Shown: piece after piece, positions 52,355 through 60,018 of the stretch
Layout of the letters: each line of letters starts with the position of its first letter
Numbering within the stretch: the stretch's first letter is position 1
Assembly: GCA_947630845.1 (NCBI GenBank)
Contig: CANRJB010000008.1
Span: forward strand, 25,497 to 89,496
DNA length: 64,000 nucleotides
From: an uncultured Clostridia bacterium
GTDB lineage: Bacteria > Bacillota > Clostridia > Oscillospirales > Ruminococcaceae
Direction of reading: 5' to 3'
Notes under the pieces: model-generated
The model's input: the letters and a program-made list of their open reading frames with translations, nothing else
What the model was told of the DNA's origin: nothing
The model's database searches: none
Translations under genes and position numbers: made by a program

Positions 52355-53193
52355 GAGAGATCACTGCTGCACAGATCACGGATGCGGTTGCGGCACTGTG
52401 CATCCGTGCAAACAAGATCCTGCCGCAAAATTTAGAGAAATGCATTTCGGCATGTGCGGAACAGGAAGAATCTGCTGTGGGACGTGCGGTCTTTGATGAC
52501 CTGAAAGCCAATTTACAGGCAGCACGGAAAGAGGATCTGCCCATCTGTCAGGACACCGGCATGGCTGTGGTGTTTGCGGAACTGGGGCAGGATGTCCACA
52601 TCACCGGCGATACCCTGCGCAATGCCGTTGACAGGGGAGTGGCAAAGGGATATACAGAGGGTTATCTGCGCTGTTCCATCGTAGGCGACCCGCTGGAGCG
52701 TGTGAACACGAATGACAACACTCCGGCAGTACTGCATACGGAGCTGACCGAGGGAGAACATCTGAAGATCACCGTCTGCCCGAAAGGATTCGGCAGTGAG
52801 AATATGTCAGCCCTGAAGATGTTCACTCCTGCTGCTACGAAGCAGGATATCGTCCGTTATGTGACAGAAGTCATTGCCAGAGCCGGAAGTAATCCCTGTC
52901 CGCCGATGGTGATCGGTGTGGGGATCGGCGGTAATTTTGAGGAATGTGCGCTGCTTGCAAAAAAAGCCCTCTGCCGGGATGCTGCCGTGCGCAATCCGAA
53001 GCCCCTCTATGCACAGCTCGAACAGGATATGCTCACAGAGATCAATAAGCTTGGCATCGGTCCGCAGGGATTCGGCGGCACATGCACTGCACTCTATGTC
53101 AACATCGAAGAAGGTGCAACTCACATCGCCGGACTGCCCGTTGCGGTCAATGTCGGCTGCCATGTAACACGCCATGCAGAAACGATTCTGTAA
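52351..53193 (+). CDS. Fumarate hydratase class I, alpha subunit
   Basis: A 280-residue iron-sulfur hydratase subunit of the FumA/TtdA N-terminal type. Motifs: ICQDTGMAVVF with a cluster Cys, then NTNDNTPAV, KGFGSENMSALKM and GIGGNFEECALLAKKAL with a second Cys; the third Cys lies in NVGCHVTRH. The beta subunit, which is normally the next gene, is missing here: a pantothenate kinase follows. ATG 52351 overlaps the amidohydrolase stop. Confidence 0.92.
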   Translation: MREITAAQITDAVAALCIRANKILPQNLEKCISACAEQEESAVGRAVFDDLKANLQAARKEDLPICQDTGMAVVFAELGQDVHITGDTLRNAVDRGVAKGYTEGYLRCSIVGDPLERVNTNDNTPAVLHTELTEGEHLKITVCPKGFGSENMSALKMFTPAATKQDIVRYVTEVIARAGSNPCPPMVIGVGIGGNFEECALLAKKALCRDAAVRNPKPLYAQLEQDMLTEINKLGIGPQGFGGTCTALYVNIEEGATHIAGLPVAVNVGCHVTRHAETIL

Positions 53194-53205
53194 AGGAGGA
53201 TGCAG

Positions 53206-53973
53206 ATGCTGTTAGCCATCGACATCGGAAATTCTCACATTGTACTGGGGACATTTGATGCAGAAGGGAAGATCCTGTTCCGGGAGCGCATTTCCACGGC
53301 ACGGCTTGCGACCGATCTGGAGTACGCTTCACGCATCCGGACGGCTTTTGATATTCACCACATTGACCCGTCGGAGGTAACGGATGCCATCATTTCATCT
53401 GTTGTACCTTCTCTGACAGCCGTCCTGAAACAGGCAGTGACGAAGTACATCGGCTGTGGTGTCATGACAGTCCGTGCCGGCATCAGAACGGGATTGAGCA
53501 TCGTCATTGACAATCCGGCACAGCTTGGCAGTGATCTGGTGGTGGATGCTGTTGCAGGCATCAACGAATACCCCGTCCCCCTCATCATCATCGATATGGG
53601 TACAGCGACGACATTGTCCGTCATCGACAGCCAGAAACGTTATGTTGGCGGAGTCATCATGACAGGGGTGGCAGTTGCGGCGGAGGCACTTGTGAGCCAT
53701 ACCTCACAACTGCCGCACATTGCCTATGAACCGCCGAAGTCTGTCATCGGCACCAATACGGTGGACTGCATGAAAAGTGGTATCCTCTATGCCAATGCAT
53801 CCGCACTGGACGGCATGATCGGGCGCATCGAGGAGACACTTGGCGAACCGTGTACGGTCGTTGCAACAGGAGGACTTGCCGGAACGATCACGCCGCTCTG
53901 CAAGAGAAGCATCATTCTGGATGATGATCTTCTGCTGAAAGGGCTGTATCTGATTTACCGGAAAAATCAGTGA
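53206..53973 (+). CDS. coaX: Type III pantothenate kinase
   Basis: A 255-residue ASKHA-fold kinase catalysing the first step of CoA synthesis. Motifs: IDIGNSHIVLGTF (phosphate 1), SSVVPSLT, GSDLVVDAVAG, IDMGTATT (phosphate 2) and ATGGLAG. ATG 53206 is chosen because AAAGGAGG directly abuts ATG 53200. Last gene of the aroE operon, 12 nt after the fumarase subunit. Confidence 0.95.
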   Translation: MLLAIDIGNSHIVLGTFDAEGKILFRERISTARLATDLEYASRIRTAFDIHHIDPSEVTDAIISSVVPSLTAVLKQAVTKYIGCGVMTVRAGIRTGLSIVIDNPAQLGSDLVVDAVAGINEYPVPLIIIDMGTATTLSVIDSQKRYVGGVIMTGVAVAAEALVSHTSQLPHIAYEPPKSVIGTNTVDCMKSGILYANASALDGMIGRIEETLGEPCTVVATGGLAGTITPLCKRSIILDDDLLLKGLYLIYRKNQ

Positions 53974-54028
53974 GGGAGCTGTAGAAAAAGAGGACACCGG
54001 TCTGCCTGCTCCACGCACTATGAAACAA

Positions 54029-54056
54029 ATCAGGCAGGGAAAGTCCCCTGCCTGAT
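54029..54056. terminator. Bidirectional rho-independent terminator
   Basis: ATCAGGCAGGG pairs with CCCTGCCTGAT between coaX and mazF. Confidence 0.85.
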
Positions 54057-54061
54057 CCTGC

Positions 54062-54406
54062 TCAATTCAGCCCGAAACTGATGGACAGCGCATTGTCCAC
54101 CCGATTCATGGCGGTGTGGTCAAGTGAACCCATCTTATCCTTGAGCCGTTTTTTATCAATGGTGCGGATCTGTTCAAGGAGGACAATACTATCCTTCTGC
54201 AAGCCGCAGGATGCGGCATCAAGGGAGATATGGGTGGGCAGCTTTGCCTTGTCGAGACGGCTTGTGATGGCAGCAGCGATGACGGTGGGACTGTGGCGGT
54301 TGCCAACATCATTCTGGACGATAAGTACCGGTCTGATACCGCCCTGCTCCGAACCGACGACTGGGCTGAGATCTGCATAATAGATCTCTCCACGTTTTAC
54401 TGACAT
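54062..54406 (-). CDS. mazF: MazF/PemK-type endoribonuclease toxin
   Basis: A 114-residue protein with the family start [31 protein letters not shown] and the later [13 protein letters not shown] and [10 protein letters not shown]. These enzymes cut single-stranded RNA at short sites. AAAGGAG lies 7 nt before ATG 54406. No antitoxin gene is found upstream (54407-54576 holds no open frame on this strand) or downstream, so either it is unpaired or the antitoxin is elsewhere. Confidence 0.92.
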   Translation of the reverse strand: MSVKRGEIYYADLSPVVGSEQGGIRPVLIVQNDVGNRHSPTVIAAAITSRLDKAKLPTHISLDAASCGLQKDSIVLLEQIRTIDKKRLKDKMGSLDHTAMNRVDNALSISFGLN

Positions 54407-54537
54407 AAGAACACTCCTTTGCATTTCATTGGAATCCCTGACTGTAGTATGACTCCACAGTCATGGATTTATACATTCCCGGAGGATTTTGCTTTCCCTT
54501 CACATACTATGCTTACGGACAGAGATGCGTGAGGGGC

Positions 54538-54566
54538 TTGACAAGTGCCGGGTTTTATGATATAAT
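54538..54566 (+). promoter_or_regulatory. SigA-type promoter of tRNA-Gln
   Basis: TTGACA at 54538-54543, 17-nt spacer, TATAAT at 54561-54566; 11 nt before the tRNA. Confidence 0.85.
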
Positions 54567-54576
54567 AATAGTAGAC

Positions 54577-54648
54577 TGGGGCGTAGCCAAGTGGCAAGGC
54601 AACGGACTTTGACTCCGTCATTCGCTGGTTCAAATCCAGCCGTCCCAA
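54577..54648 (+). tRNA. tRNA-Gln (anticodon TTG)
   Basis: Acceptor stem TGGGGCG/CGTCCCA with one G-U pair, D arm, anticodon stem ACGGA-CTTTGAC-TCCGT with TTG, and T arm CTGGTTCAAATCCAG. CCA is not encoded. Confidence 0.96.
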
Positions 54649-54664
54649 TCCGGAAGATCATACA

Positions 54665-54693
54665 TTCCCTGTCACCCTATCGGGCGGCAGGAA
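54665..54693. repeat. Dispersed repeat, family A copy 5 (degenerate)
   Basis: TTCCCTGTCACCCTATCGGGCGGCAGGAA, a shortened imperfect version of the family A hairpin. Confidence 0.5.
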
Positions 54694-54702
54694 ATCCGTA
54701 TC

Positions 54703-54733
54703 AGAAGTCAGGGGGGATCTCTGGCTTCTTTTT
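54703..54733 (+). terminator. Rho-independent terminator of tRNA-Gln
   Basis: AGAAGTCAG pairs with CTGGCTTCT around a 9-nt loop, then a T run. A second hairpin CCCTGAT/ATCAGGG follows at about 54742-54772. Confidence 0.8.
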
Positions 54734-54784
54734 CTGCTCCCTGATAGCATCACCATTGGTGCATCAGGGATGCGGCATGTTTCT

Positions 54785-55081
54785 CTAATGGAGAAAGAAT
54801 TGCATGATCTCACGCAGGTGCGTTTCTGCACGTCGGAGCGTCCTTGTGACGCATGAGGGGCTCACTCCCAACTCCCGTGCAATGTCTGTCACCCGTTTCT
54901 GATCAAAATAATGCATCAGCAGCATTTCTCTCTGCCGGGGGGTCAGGGCTTTGTCGATCACCTTCCCCAACACCCTTTGTGCCGCCTGCAATTCCCCTCG
55001 ATTCGTTGCCGGTGAATCCATAAAACCCTGTACCCATTCTCTGTCACGCTGTGCTTCCTCCAGCTCTATTCTTTTCGCCAT
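54785..55081 (-). CDS. Small sigma-70 region-4-like helix-turn-helix protein
   Basis: A 98-residue protein. The C-terminal half has ALTPRQREMLLMHYFDQKRVTDIARELGVSPSCVTRTLRRAE, the region-4 type helix-turn-helix; no region 2 is present, so it is not a full sigma factor. Resembles YlxM-like or phage late-regulator proteins, which cannot be told apart here. GAAAGGAGAAATT lies before the ATG. Second gene of an operon with a coiled-coil protein. Confidence 0.75.
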   Translation of the reverse strand: MAKRIELEEAQRDREWVQGFMDSPATNRGELQAAQRVLGKVIDKALTPRQREMLLMHYFDQKRVTDIARELGVSPSCVTRTLRRAETHLREIMQFFLH

Positions 55082-55096
55082 AATTTCTCCTTTCCG

Positions 55097-55297
55097 CTAC
55101 GCACGAAGATGACTTTGCATTTCCCGTATCCGGTGCAGCAGCTCCACTCGTTCCCGTACCAGCATATCTCGCCGCAATACTACCTGTGTCTGTTCCATAG
55201 CAGTCAGCTCTGCTTCCTTAAGCACTTCATTCAGCTCGTGTACCCGTCCACGCAGCATTTCCCGTGCTTTCTTGTATTCCCGTATCATTTTCTCCAT
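55097..55297 (-). CDS. Small coiled-coil protein
   Basis: A 66-residue highly charged helical protein (MEKMIREYKKAREMLRG onward, with heptad-like Leu spacing) preceded by AGGAGGGAACC. It lies 15 nt upstream of the helix-turn-helix protein and shares its promoter. Longer in-frame starts exist but lack ribosome binding sites. Function unknown; the pair resembles small regulatory pairs of integrated elements, though no other phage gene is adjacent. Confidence 0.65.
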   Translation of the reverse strand: MEKMIREYKKAREMLRGRVHELNEVLKEAELTAMEQTQVVLRRDMLVRERVELLHRIREMQSHLRA

Positions 55298-55340
55298 GGT
55301 TCCCTCCTGCATAAACATACGTTCTTTTTTGCGGCTGTGA

Positions 55341-55455
55341 AATAGAACATATTCCGTTTCAACAGCGGATGGGATGTTTTCATCCGCTGCCCTGCACCAT
55401 CTTCTGGTTCGGACGCATCTCATAGGAAATGCAGAAATCGAATATATGTTCTATT
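55341..55455 (-). ncRNA. Structured leader of the coiled-coil/HTH pair
   Basis: The transcript start (about 55453) begins with AATAGAACATAT, and its perfect complement ATATGTTCTATT occurs about 90 nt later (12-bp inverted repeat, 55341-55352 and 55444-55455). Between them is a hairpin GCGGATG / CATCCGC (55365-55387). The leader could close on itself upstream of the ribosome binding site. No known riboswitch recognised. Confidence 0.45.
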
Positions 55456-55459
55456 TTAT

Positions 55460-55488
55460 ATTATATACCATTTTTTCTGTTCTGTCAA
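55460..55488 (-). promoter_or_regulatory. SigA-type promoter of the coiled-coil/HTH pair
   Basis: On the reverse strand TTGACA, 17-nt spacer ending ATGGTA, TATAAT (55460-55465 forward). Confidence 0.85.
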
Positions 55489-55504
55489 GGGGGTTTTGAA
55501 AAAA

Positions 55505-56827
55505 ATGTATAAATTTTTTTTGTCAGATTTTTTGCGAGCATATCAGCAGGACGATATGCTGCGCTGTCATATGCCGGGGCATAAGGGAAAGTCGATCATG
55601 CCCTTTCCGGAGCTGTCTGCCATTATGCCCTATGATATCACAGAGATAGAGGGAGCAGACAGTCTGTTTGAAGCGAGCGGCATTCTTCTGCATGCCGAAA
55701 AGGAAACGGCTGCACTCTATGGAAGCGGTGCAGTTTGCTACAGTGCAGGCGGCTCGACCCTCTGTATTCAGGCAATGGCTGCAAAAATGAAGGCAGAGCA
55801 GCGCACTGTCATTGCCGGAAGAACGGTACACAGGTCATTTCTGCATGCGTGTGTCCTGCTTGACCTGCCTGTACGGTTCCTGTTCCCGGAGAATGGGGAC
55901 ATCATCTCAGGGACATATCCGCTGACAGCATATGAAACAGCGTTACAGTCCTGTACACAGACAGGAGAAAAGGCTTGTGTCTATGTTACCTCTCCCGACT
56001 ATATGGGGCATATCGCCGATATCGGTGCATTGGCTGCGCTGTGCCGACGATATGATGCACCACTGTTTGTGGACAATGCGCATGGGGCACATCTTGCATT
56101 TCTGAAGGAGAACCGTCACCCGATGGCATTGGGAGCAGACTTCTGCTGTGATTCTGCTCATAAGCTGCTGCCGGCATTGACCGGAGGTGCATGGCTGCAC
56201 TGCCGGAGATCAGAGGATGCGCCGGAAATGAAGCAATATATGCAGATGTTTGGTTCGACCAGTCCTTCTTATCTTATCATGCAGTCACTTGAAACAGCAT
56301 CGGGATGGATAAGCAGCAGCATGGAGCAGATCCGCTATGCTGCGGCAAAGGCAGAGCTGCTGCGACGCAGTCTGTCTGCGTACCATTTTCTTGGGGAAGA
56401 CCCCTTTCACCTGACGATCGCAGCGGATGGGGTGAAGCTGTCGGAACTGCTGCGGAAAGATGGCATCATGTGGGAATATGCTGATCGGACATGTCTGGTG
56501 CTGCTGCTGTCCCCGGTGATGACGGATGGGGAGCTGGACAAAATCCATGCCGTTCTGCAAAGTCATGCAGACCATATCCCTCCTCCGGCAGTACGTCCAC
56601 ATCTCACAGCATTGCCGGAGCGTGTTATGTCTCTGCGGCAGGCGGCATTGTCTGCATGGGAAACTGTGCCGCTGTCGGAGGCAGAAGAACGCATCTGCGG
56701 TCCGGTACAGGTGCCGTGTCCGCCGGCAGTACCGCTTGTCCTCAGTGGGGAGCGGCTGAACAGGGAGTGGCTAAAACTGATGGCATTTTATGGCATTCGC
56801 ACGGCTGCATGCGTGATAGAAAAGTAA
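55505..56827 (+). CDS. Orn/Lys/Arg decarboxylase-family PLP enzyme
   Basis: A 440-residue fold-type I PLP enzyme. Family motifs: MPGHKGK near the N-terminus, PYDITEIEGADSLFEASG, the PLP-phosphate region YSAGGSTLCIQAM, DNAHGAHLAF, and the PLP Lys in CDSAHKLLPALTGGA. Resembles the short SpeA/YaaO type; the substrate (arginine, lysine or ornithine) is not decided by these motifs. The start is ATG 55505 or TTG 55496. Ends at a bidirectional terminator. Confidence 0.88.
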   Translation: MYKFFLSDFLRAYQQDDMLRCHMPGHKGKSIMPFPELSAIMPYDITEIEGADSLFEASGILLHAEKETAALYGSGAVCYSAGGSTLCIQAMAAKMKAEQRTVIAGRTVHRSFLHACVLLDLPVRFLFPENGDIISGTYPLTAYETALQSCTQTGEKACVYVTSPDYMGHIADIGALAALCRRYDAPLFVDNAHGAHLAFLKENRHPMALGADFCCDSAHKLLPALTGGAWLHCRRSEDAPEMKQYMQMFGSTSPSYLIMQSLETASGWISSSMEQIRYAAAKAELLRRSLSAYHFLGEDPFHLTIAADGVKLSELLRKDGIMWEYADRTCLVLLLSPVMTDGELDKIHAVLQSHADHIPPPAVRPHLTALPERVMSLRQAALSAWETVPLSEAEERICGPVQVPCPPAVPLVLSGERLNREWLKLMAFYGIRTAACVIEK

Positions 56828-56856
56828 GAACGCCGGCGTTACCACGCCGACGTTCT
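56827..56856. terminator. Bidirectional terminator hairpin
   Basis: AGAACG-CGGCGT pairs with ACGCCG-CGTTCT (one bulge per side) between the convergent decarboxylase and sugar transferase genes. Confidence 0.8.
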
Positions 56857-56860
56857 GTTC

Positions 56861-57658
56861 TTACTTTGCGCCTTTCCGCAGAATTACAGCTAATACAGTC
56901 TTGAATAAGAGCTTGATATCCAGACCTGTGCTTCTGGTCGATATGTAGCGGATATCACTTTCTACCCATTCATCGAAGGGCATGTCGCTTCTCCCTTCGG
57001 TCTGACAGATGCACGAAAGACCGCCCTTTACCAACAGCCTGTCCATCTGTTCCGGTGTGTACAGCACCACTTCCCGTGGCAACGGCGGACGGGGTCCGAT
57101 GATGGACATATCACCCTTCAACACATTCCAAAGCTGCGGTAACTCATCAATAGAAGTTTTGCGGATGAATTTCCCGATACGAGTGATACGGGGATCGTCA
57201 TCACTCTTGAAGGCAATACCGTCGCTTTTGTTTTCTGCCTGAATCTGTGCGAATTTTTCTTCCGCATCAAGACACATTGAACGCAGCTTATACATCCGGA
57301 AAGGCTTTCCTCTCTTTGTCAGACGCACCTGCGAGAAAAACGGCGAGCCTCCGTCCTCTGCCCAGATGAGCAGTGCAATGATCATCAGCGGGAGCAGCAC
57401 GATCAGCAATGCCAGAAAAGAAAGTACAATATCGCCCAAACGTTTCAGAAATTCATAACCTTTTCCGCCTGCGATCCTGACGGAGGAATGCTTCAGCGTT
57501 TCTTCAACGCCCTCACACAGCAATGAGATCGCTTCATTGTCAAATTCCAGAATCGGATATTCCGTTACACCAGTGCTCTCATATTTCAAAGCTCCCGGGG
57601 ATTCCAGAGCAACTTTTGTGATATCCTCTTCCCGGAGTATTTCCGTTAGACCTGACAC
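56861..57658 (-). CDS. Bacterial sugar transferase (undecaprenyl-phosphate glycosyl-1-phosphate transferase type)
   Basis: A 265-residue enzyme that starts a surface polysaccharide by moving a sugar phosphate onto undecaprenyl phosphate. One membrane helix at about 78-100, then the conserved catalytic region FFSQVRLTKRGKPFRMYKLRSM, DPRITRIGKFIRKTSIDELPQLWNVLKGDMSIIGPRPPLP. The first 60 residues form a soluble extension. GTG start at 57658 with GGGGGG ten nt upstream. No other polysaccharide gene is adjacent. Confidence 0.88.
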   Translation of the reverse strand: MSGLTEILREEDITKVALESPGALKYESTGVTEYPILEFDNEAISLLCEGVEETLKHSSVRIAGGKGYEFLKRLGDIVLSFLALLIVLLPLMIIALLIWAEDGGSPFFSQVRLTKRGKPFRMYKLRSMCLDAEEKFAQIQAENKSDGIAFKSDDDPRITRIGKFIRKTSIDELPQLWNVLKGDMSIIGPRPPLPREVVLYTPEQMDRLLVKGGLSCICQTEGRSDMPFDEWVESDIRYISTRSTGLDIKLLFKTVLAVILRKGAK

Positions 57659-57863
57659 TGCTTCTATCCCCCCTTCGCATCATCTGATGAGATCCTGCGC
57701 AGTCCTATCATCCGAACCATTGCGACAAAATATTGACTTTCGCAGGAAAACAGGCTCTTCCATGTTCAGCAGAGCATTGCGTGCCGATCTGGTATACAAG
57801 GATGCAGGAAACATGTAAGACTTCCAAAAATTGGCGTATTTCAGGCTCTGCATCAAGTGTTGT
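57659..57863 (-). other. Long leader of the sugar transferase with a possible 63-residue ORF
   Basis: About 205 nt separate the transcript start from the sugar transferase GTG. This stretch contains an open frame of 63 codons (57680-57871, MILQHLMQSLKYANFW onward) with no recognisable ribosome binding site, since its ATG falls almost on the transcript start. Whether it is translated, or is an old 5' end of the gene, is unclear. Confidence 0.3.
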
Positions 57864-57869
57864 AATATC

Positions 57870-57898
57870 ATTATAGCATATCTGTTTTAAGTTGTCAA
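57870..57898 (-). promoter_or_regulatory. SigA-type promoter of the sugar transferase
   Basis: On the reverse strand TTGACA, 17-nt spacer ending ATATGC, TATAAT. Beyond it, 57900-58145 is AT-rich and holds nothing recognisable. Confidence 0.82.
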
Positions 57899-58146
57899 TA
57901 GGAATCTCAAACCTTTTGTGTTAAAATTTACATATTTTTCATCTGCAATTTAGTGAAGATTTACAAAATTCACCCCTGCTGCCAAAATGATGATCTCTAT
58001 ATTCCTTATTTCATGGATCGCATATACGAGCGGAAACGAGAGAGCAAAAAAGGATTGTTATGACGTAACCTATTGTTTGAAGGATGGCAATTTAAGCGTC
58101 GTATCCGAATAACTTCTGATTTGCCTTGGCAACACAATAAAAACGA

Positions 58147-58177
58147 TGCCCCGGAGGTCACATGCCGCTCCGGGGCA
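58147..58177. terminator. Terminator of the germination operon
   Basis: TGCCCCGGAG pairs with CTCCGGGGCA; on the reverse strand it is followed by a T-rich stretch. Confidence 0.85.
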
Positions 58178-58192
58178 AAACTTCTATATCGG

Positions 58193-59068
58193 CTAATTGA
58201 TATCAATTTCAGTCTGGATGACCGGATAGTCCTCCGGATGCAGACCTGCGGCATCAAGTGTGTCCTGCAAGCCGATCACATCTGCACGGGCATCTGTCAG
58301 CTCGGCAGCGGCGGCAGCACATTGGGAGCGGATCTGTGATGTGAGCGCATCCCGTATCTCCTCCGGACAGTCGGAACGGATGCGGATCTGTACCGTGATG
58401 CCGTCTGCATCTGCCATGCGTTCGATACGTATCTTGCGGACAGTGATCTCCGTATCACGGAACGTAAAGGAAAATGCCCCCTCATGCCGCCTCATCCAGA
58501 CCAGACCAGCGGCGGCATCCTCCGACAGGAAGCGAAACGTCCCATCCCTGCGCAGCAGTATCATCCGCATCCCGTCCGACGACGGTGTCGGGAGCAATGC
58601 TGTCTCCCAACGTCCGCTCCATTCCTCCAGTATGGATGCCAGATCGGTCGATGCCAACAGCCCGTCACGCTCTGCCATCCGGAGCGAATGCACCGTCTCC
58701 GCCGCATCTGCATGACGTAAAAAAGTATCCGGAGCTGTGAACAGCACCTTGCAGCCCGGAGAGAGTCCCTCTTCATAAAACAACTTCTCCGTCAGTGCAG
58801 GATCACTTGTCCCGTTAATGCAGAGCAGCTCCGTGTGCCCGATAAAGATCCTGCCGCCGGCATCTGCCTGTGCCAGACGGATGGCATCCGGAATGCCGGG
58901 CGCACAGTACGTCTCACAGCCCTCTTCCTCAAATGCCTGTAAGGTAAACGCCAGCGTCTCCTTTCCCGACAATCCGAGCGCACGGGTGTAAACACGGTCA
59001 GCAAGGCTGTCTGTGCTGCACCCGGTCAGCGTCATCAGCAATATGACGCTGCACAGAATTCTTCTCAT
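58193..59068 (-). CDS. Spore germination lipoprotein, GerC type
   Basis: A 291-residue lipoprotein: signal peptide with lipobox TLTGCS near residue 17, then a domain with RALGLSGKE and FIGHTELLCING that matches the layout of Ger(x)C proteins. It is shorter than most family members (about 370 residues) and ends VIQTEIDIN. It overlaps the GerB-type gene by 4 nt and closes the operon. It would act at the spore inner membrane in the germinant receptor. Confidence 0.78.
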   Translation of the reverse strand: MRRILCSVILLMTLTGCSTDSLADRVYTRALGLSGKETLAFTLQAFEEEGCETYCAPGIPDAIRLAQADAGGRIFIGHTELLCINGTSDPALTEKLFYEEGLSPGCKVLFTAPDTFLRHADAAETVHSLRMAERDGLLASTDLASILEEWSGRWETALLPTPSSDGMRMILLRRDGTFRFLSEDAAAGLVWMRRHEGAFSFTFRDTEITVRKIRIERMADADGITVQIRIRSDCPEEIRDALTSQIRSQCAAAAAELTDARADVIGLQDTLDAAGLHPEDYPVIQTEIDIN

Positions 59069-60018
59069 GCCTCAGCCCTCCTTTGTACGGATCTTGCTGC
59101 CCGGATGCTGAGCGGTATCACGCATGCCATCACCGGCATCAGCAGTGCTGCGATTGTCCCTGCATCCGGAAGCAGGCTTGCAGCAAGCAGCATGGCAAGC
59201 AGTGCAAATGGCGCACTCTTTTCCAGTTTCGGATGCACCAGTCCCAGTACATGTGCAGTGACACCCGTCAGTAAAGTGATGTGGAAAACATGCAGCATCA
59301 CGAACACCAACAGATACAGCGCATCTGCACGCTGCCCCTGCAAAGGCTGTGACAGTGCTGTCAACGTCAGAAAAGGATGGTCCTGTGCCAGTCTGCCGCA
59401 GGTCATCCGACAGAGCGCAGCCAGTCCTGCGGCGGCAGCTCCCTTTGCCAGTACATAGTACAGCACACTCCTGCTGCCGTTCTTTTTCACCCGTCCGAGC
59501 AGCACCCATGCACAGGGTAGATCCGTACCCAACAAAAAGCCCGGCAAAGCATTCTCCCACATATCCTCCGTCCGGAATTGCAGGCGGCTCACATCTGCAC
59601 GCTTCCATGCCCCCGTCAATAGAACTGCCGCTGAAAGCAGCAGCAAAGCGAGTGCAGGAACGGCACATCTTGCCGTGGAGCGCAGTCCGGCAGTGCTTGT
59701 ATAAAGACAGGTCAGCACGATGAGAACGGCACTGACAACGGGTGCTGCATGGAGTTGCGGCAGGGCGGTATCCCGTATCTGGAGAAAACCCTGCGCCCCG
59801 ACCAGCAGAAAATACCCTGCATAGAGGATGCCAAGCCATTTGTGGCGATTTGCAAGTGTGGTGAAGTCCTGTTCCATGAGCATCGGCAGGCACAGCAGTA
59901 CCTGTATGCCGAATGACAGCAGCAGTCCCGGAAGGTGCAGTGACTGTATCCCTGTCAGCATCCACATCCCCGAAAGAAACAAGATGCAGAAAAGCTGTGA
60001 TCTGTTAATTCTGTTCAT
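59065..60018 (-). CDS. Spore germination protein, GerB type
   Basis: A 317-residue membrane protein with about ten hydrophobic segments, related in size and context to GerB/GerKB subunits of germinant receptors (APC-fold transporter-like). The start MNRINRSQLFCILFL overlaps the gerA-type gene by 14 nt. Sequence similarity is weak by eye, so the call rests partly on operon position between A- and C-type subunits. Confidence 0.75.
   Translation of the reverse strand: MNRINRSQLFCILFLSGMWMLTGIQSLHLPGLLLSFGIQVLLCLPMLMEQDFTTLANRHKWLGILYAGYFLLVGAQGFLQIRDTALPQLHAAPVVSAVLIVLTCLYTSTAGLRSTARCAVPALALLLLSAAVLLTGAWKRADVSRLQFRTEDMWENALPGFLLGTDLPCAWVLLGRVKKNGSRSVLYYVLAKGAAAAGLAALCRMTCGRLAQDHPFLTLTALSQPLQGQRADALYLLVFVMLHVFHITLLTGVTAHVLGLVHPKLEKSAPFALLAMLLAASLLPDAGTIAALLMPVMACVIPLSIRAARSVQRRAEA

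Noticed and set aside
54785..55297. Prophage remnant around the coiled-coil/HTH pair
   Set aside because: Both proteins resemble small phage regulators, but no integrase, structural or lysis gene is adjacent and base composition does not change, so no element is called.
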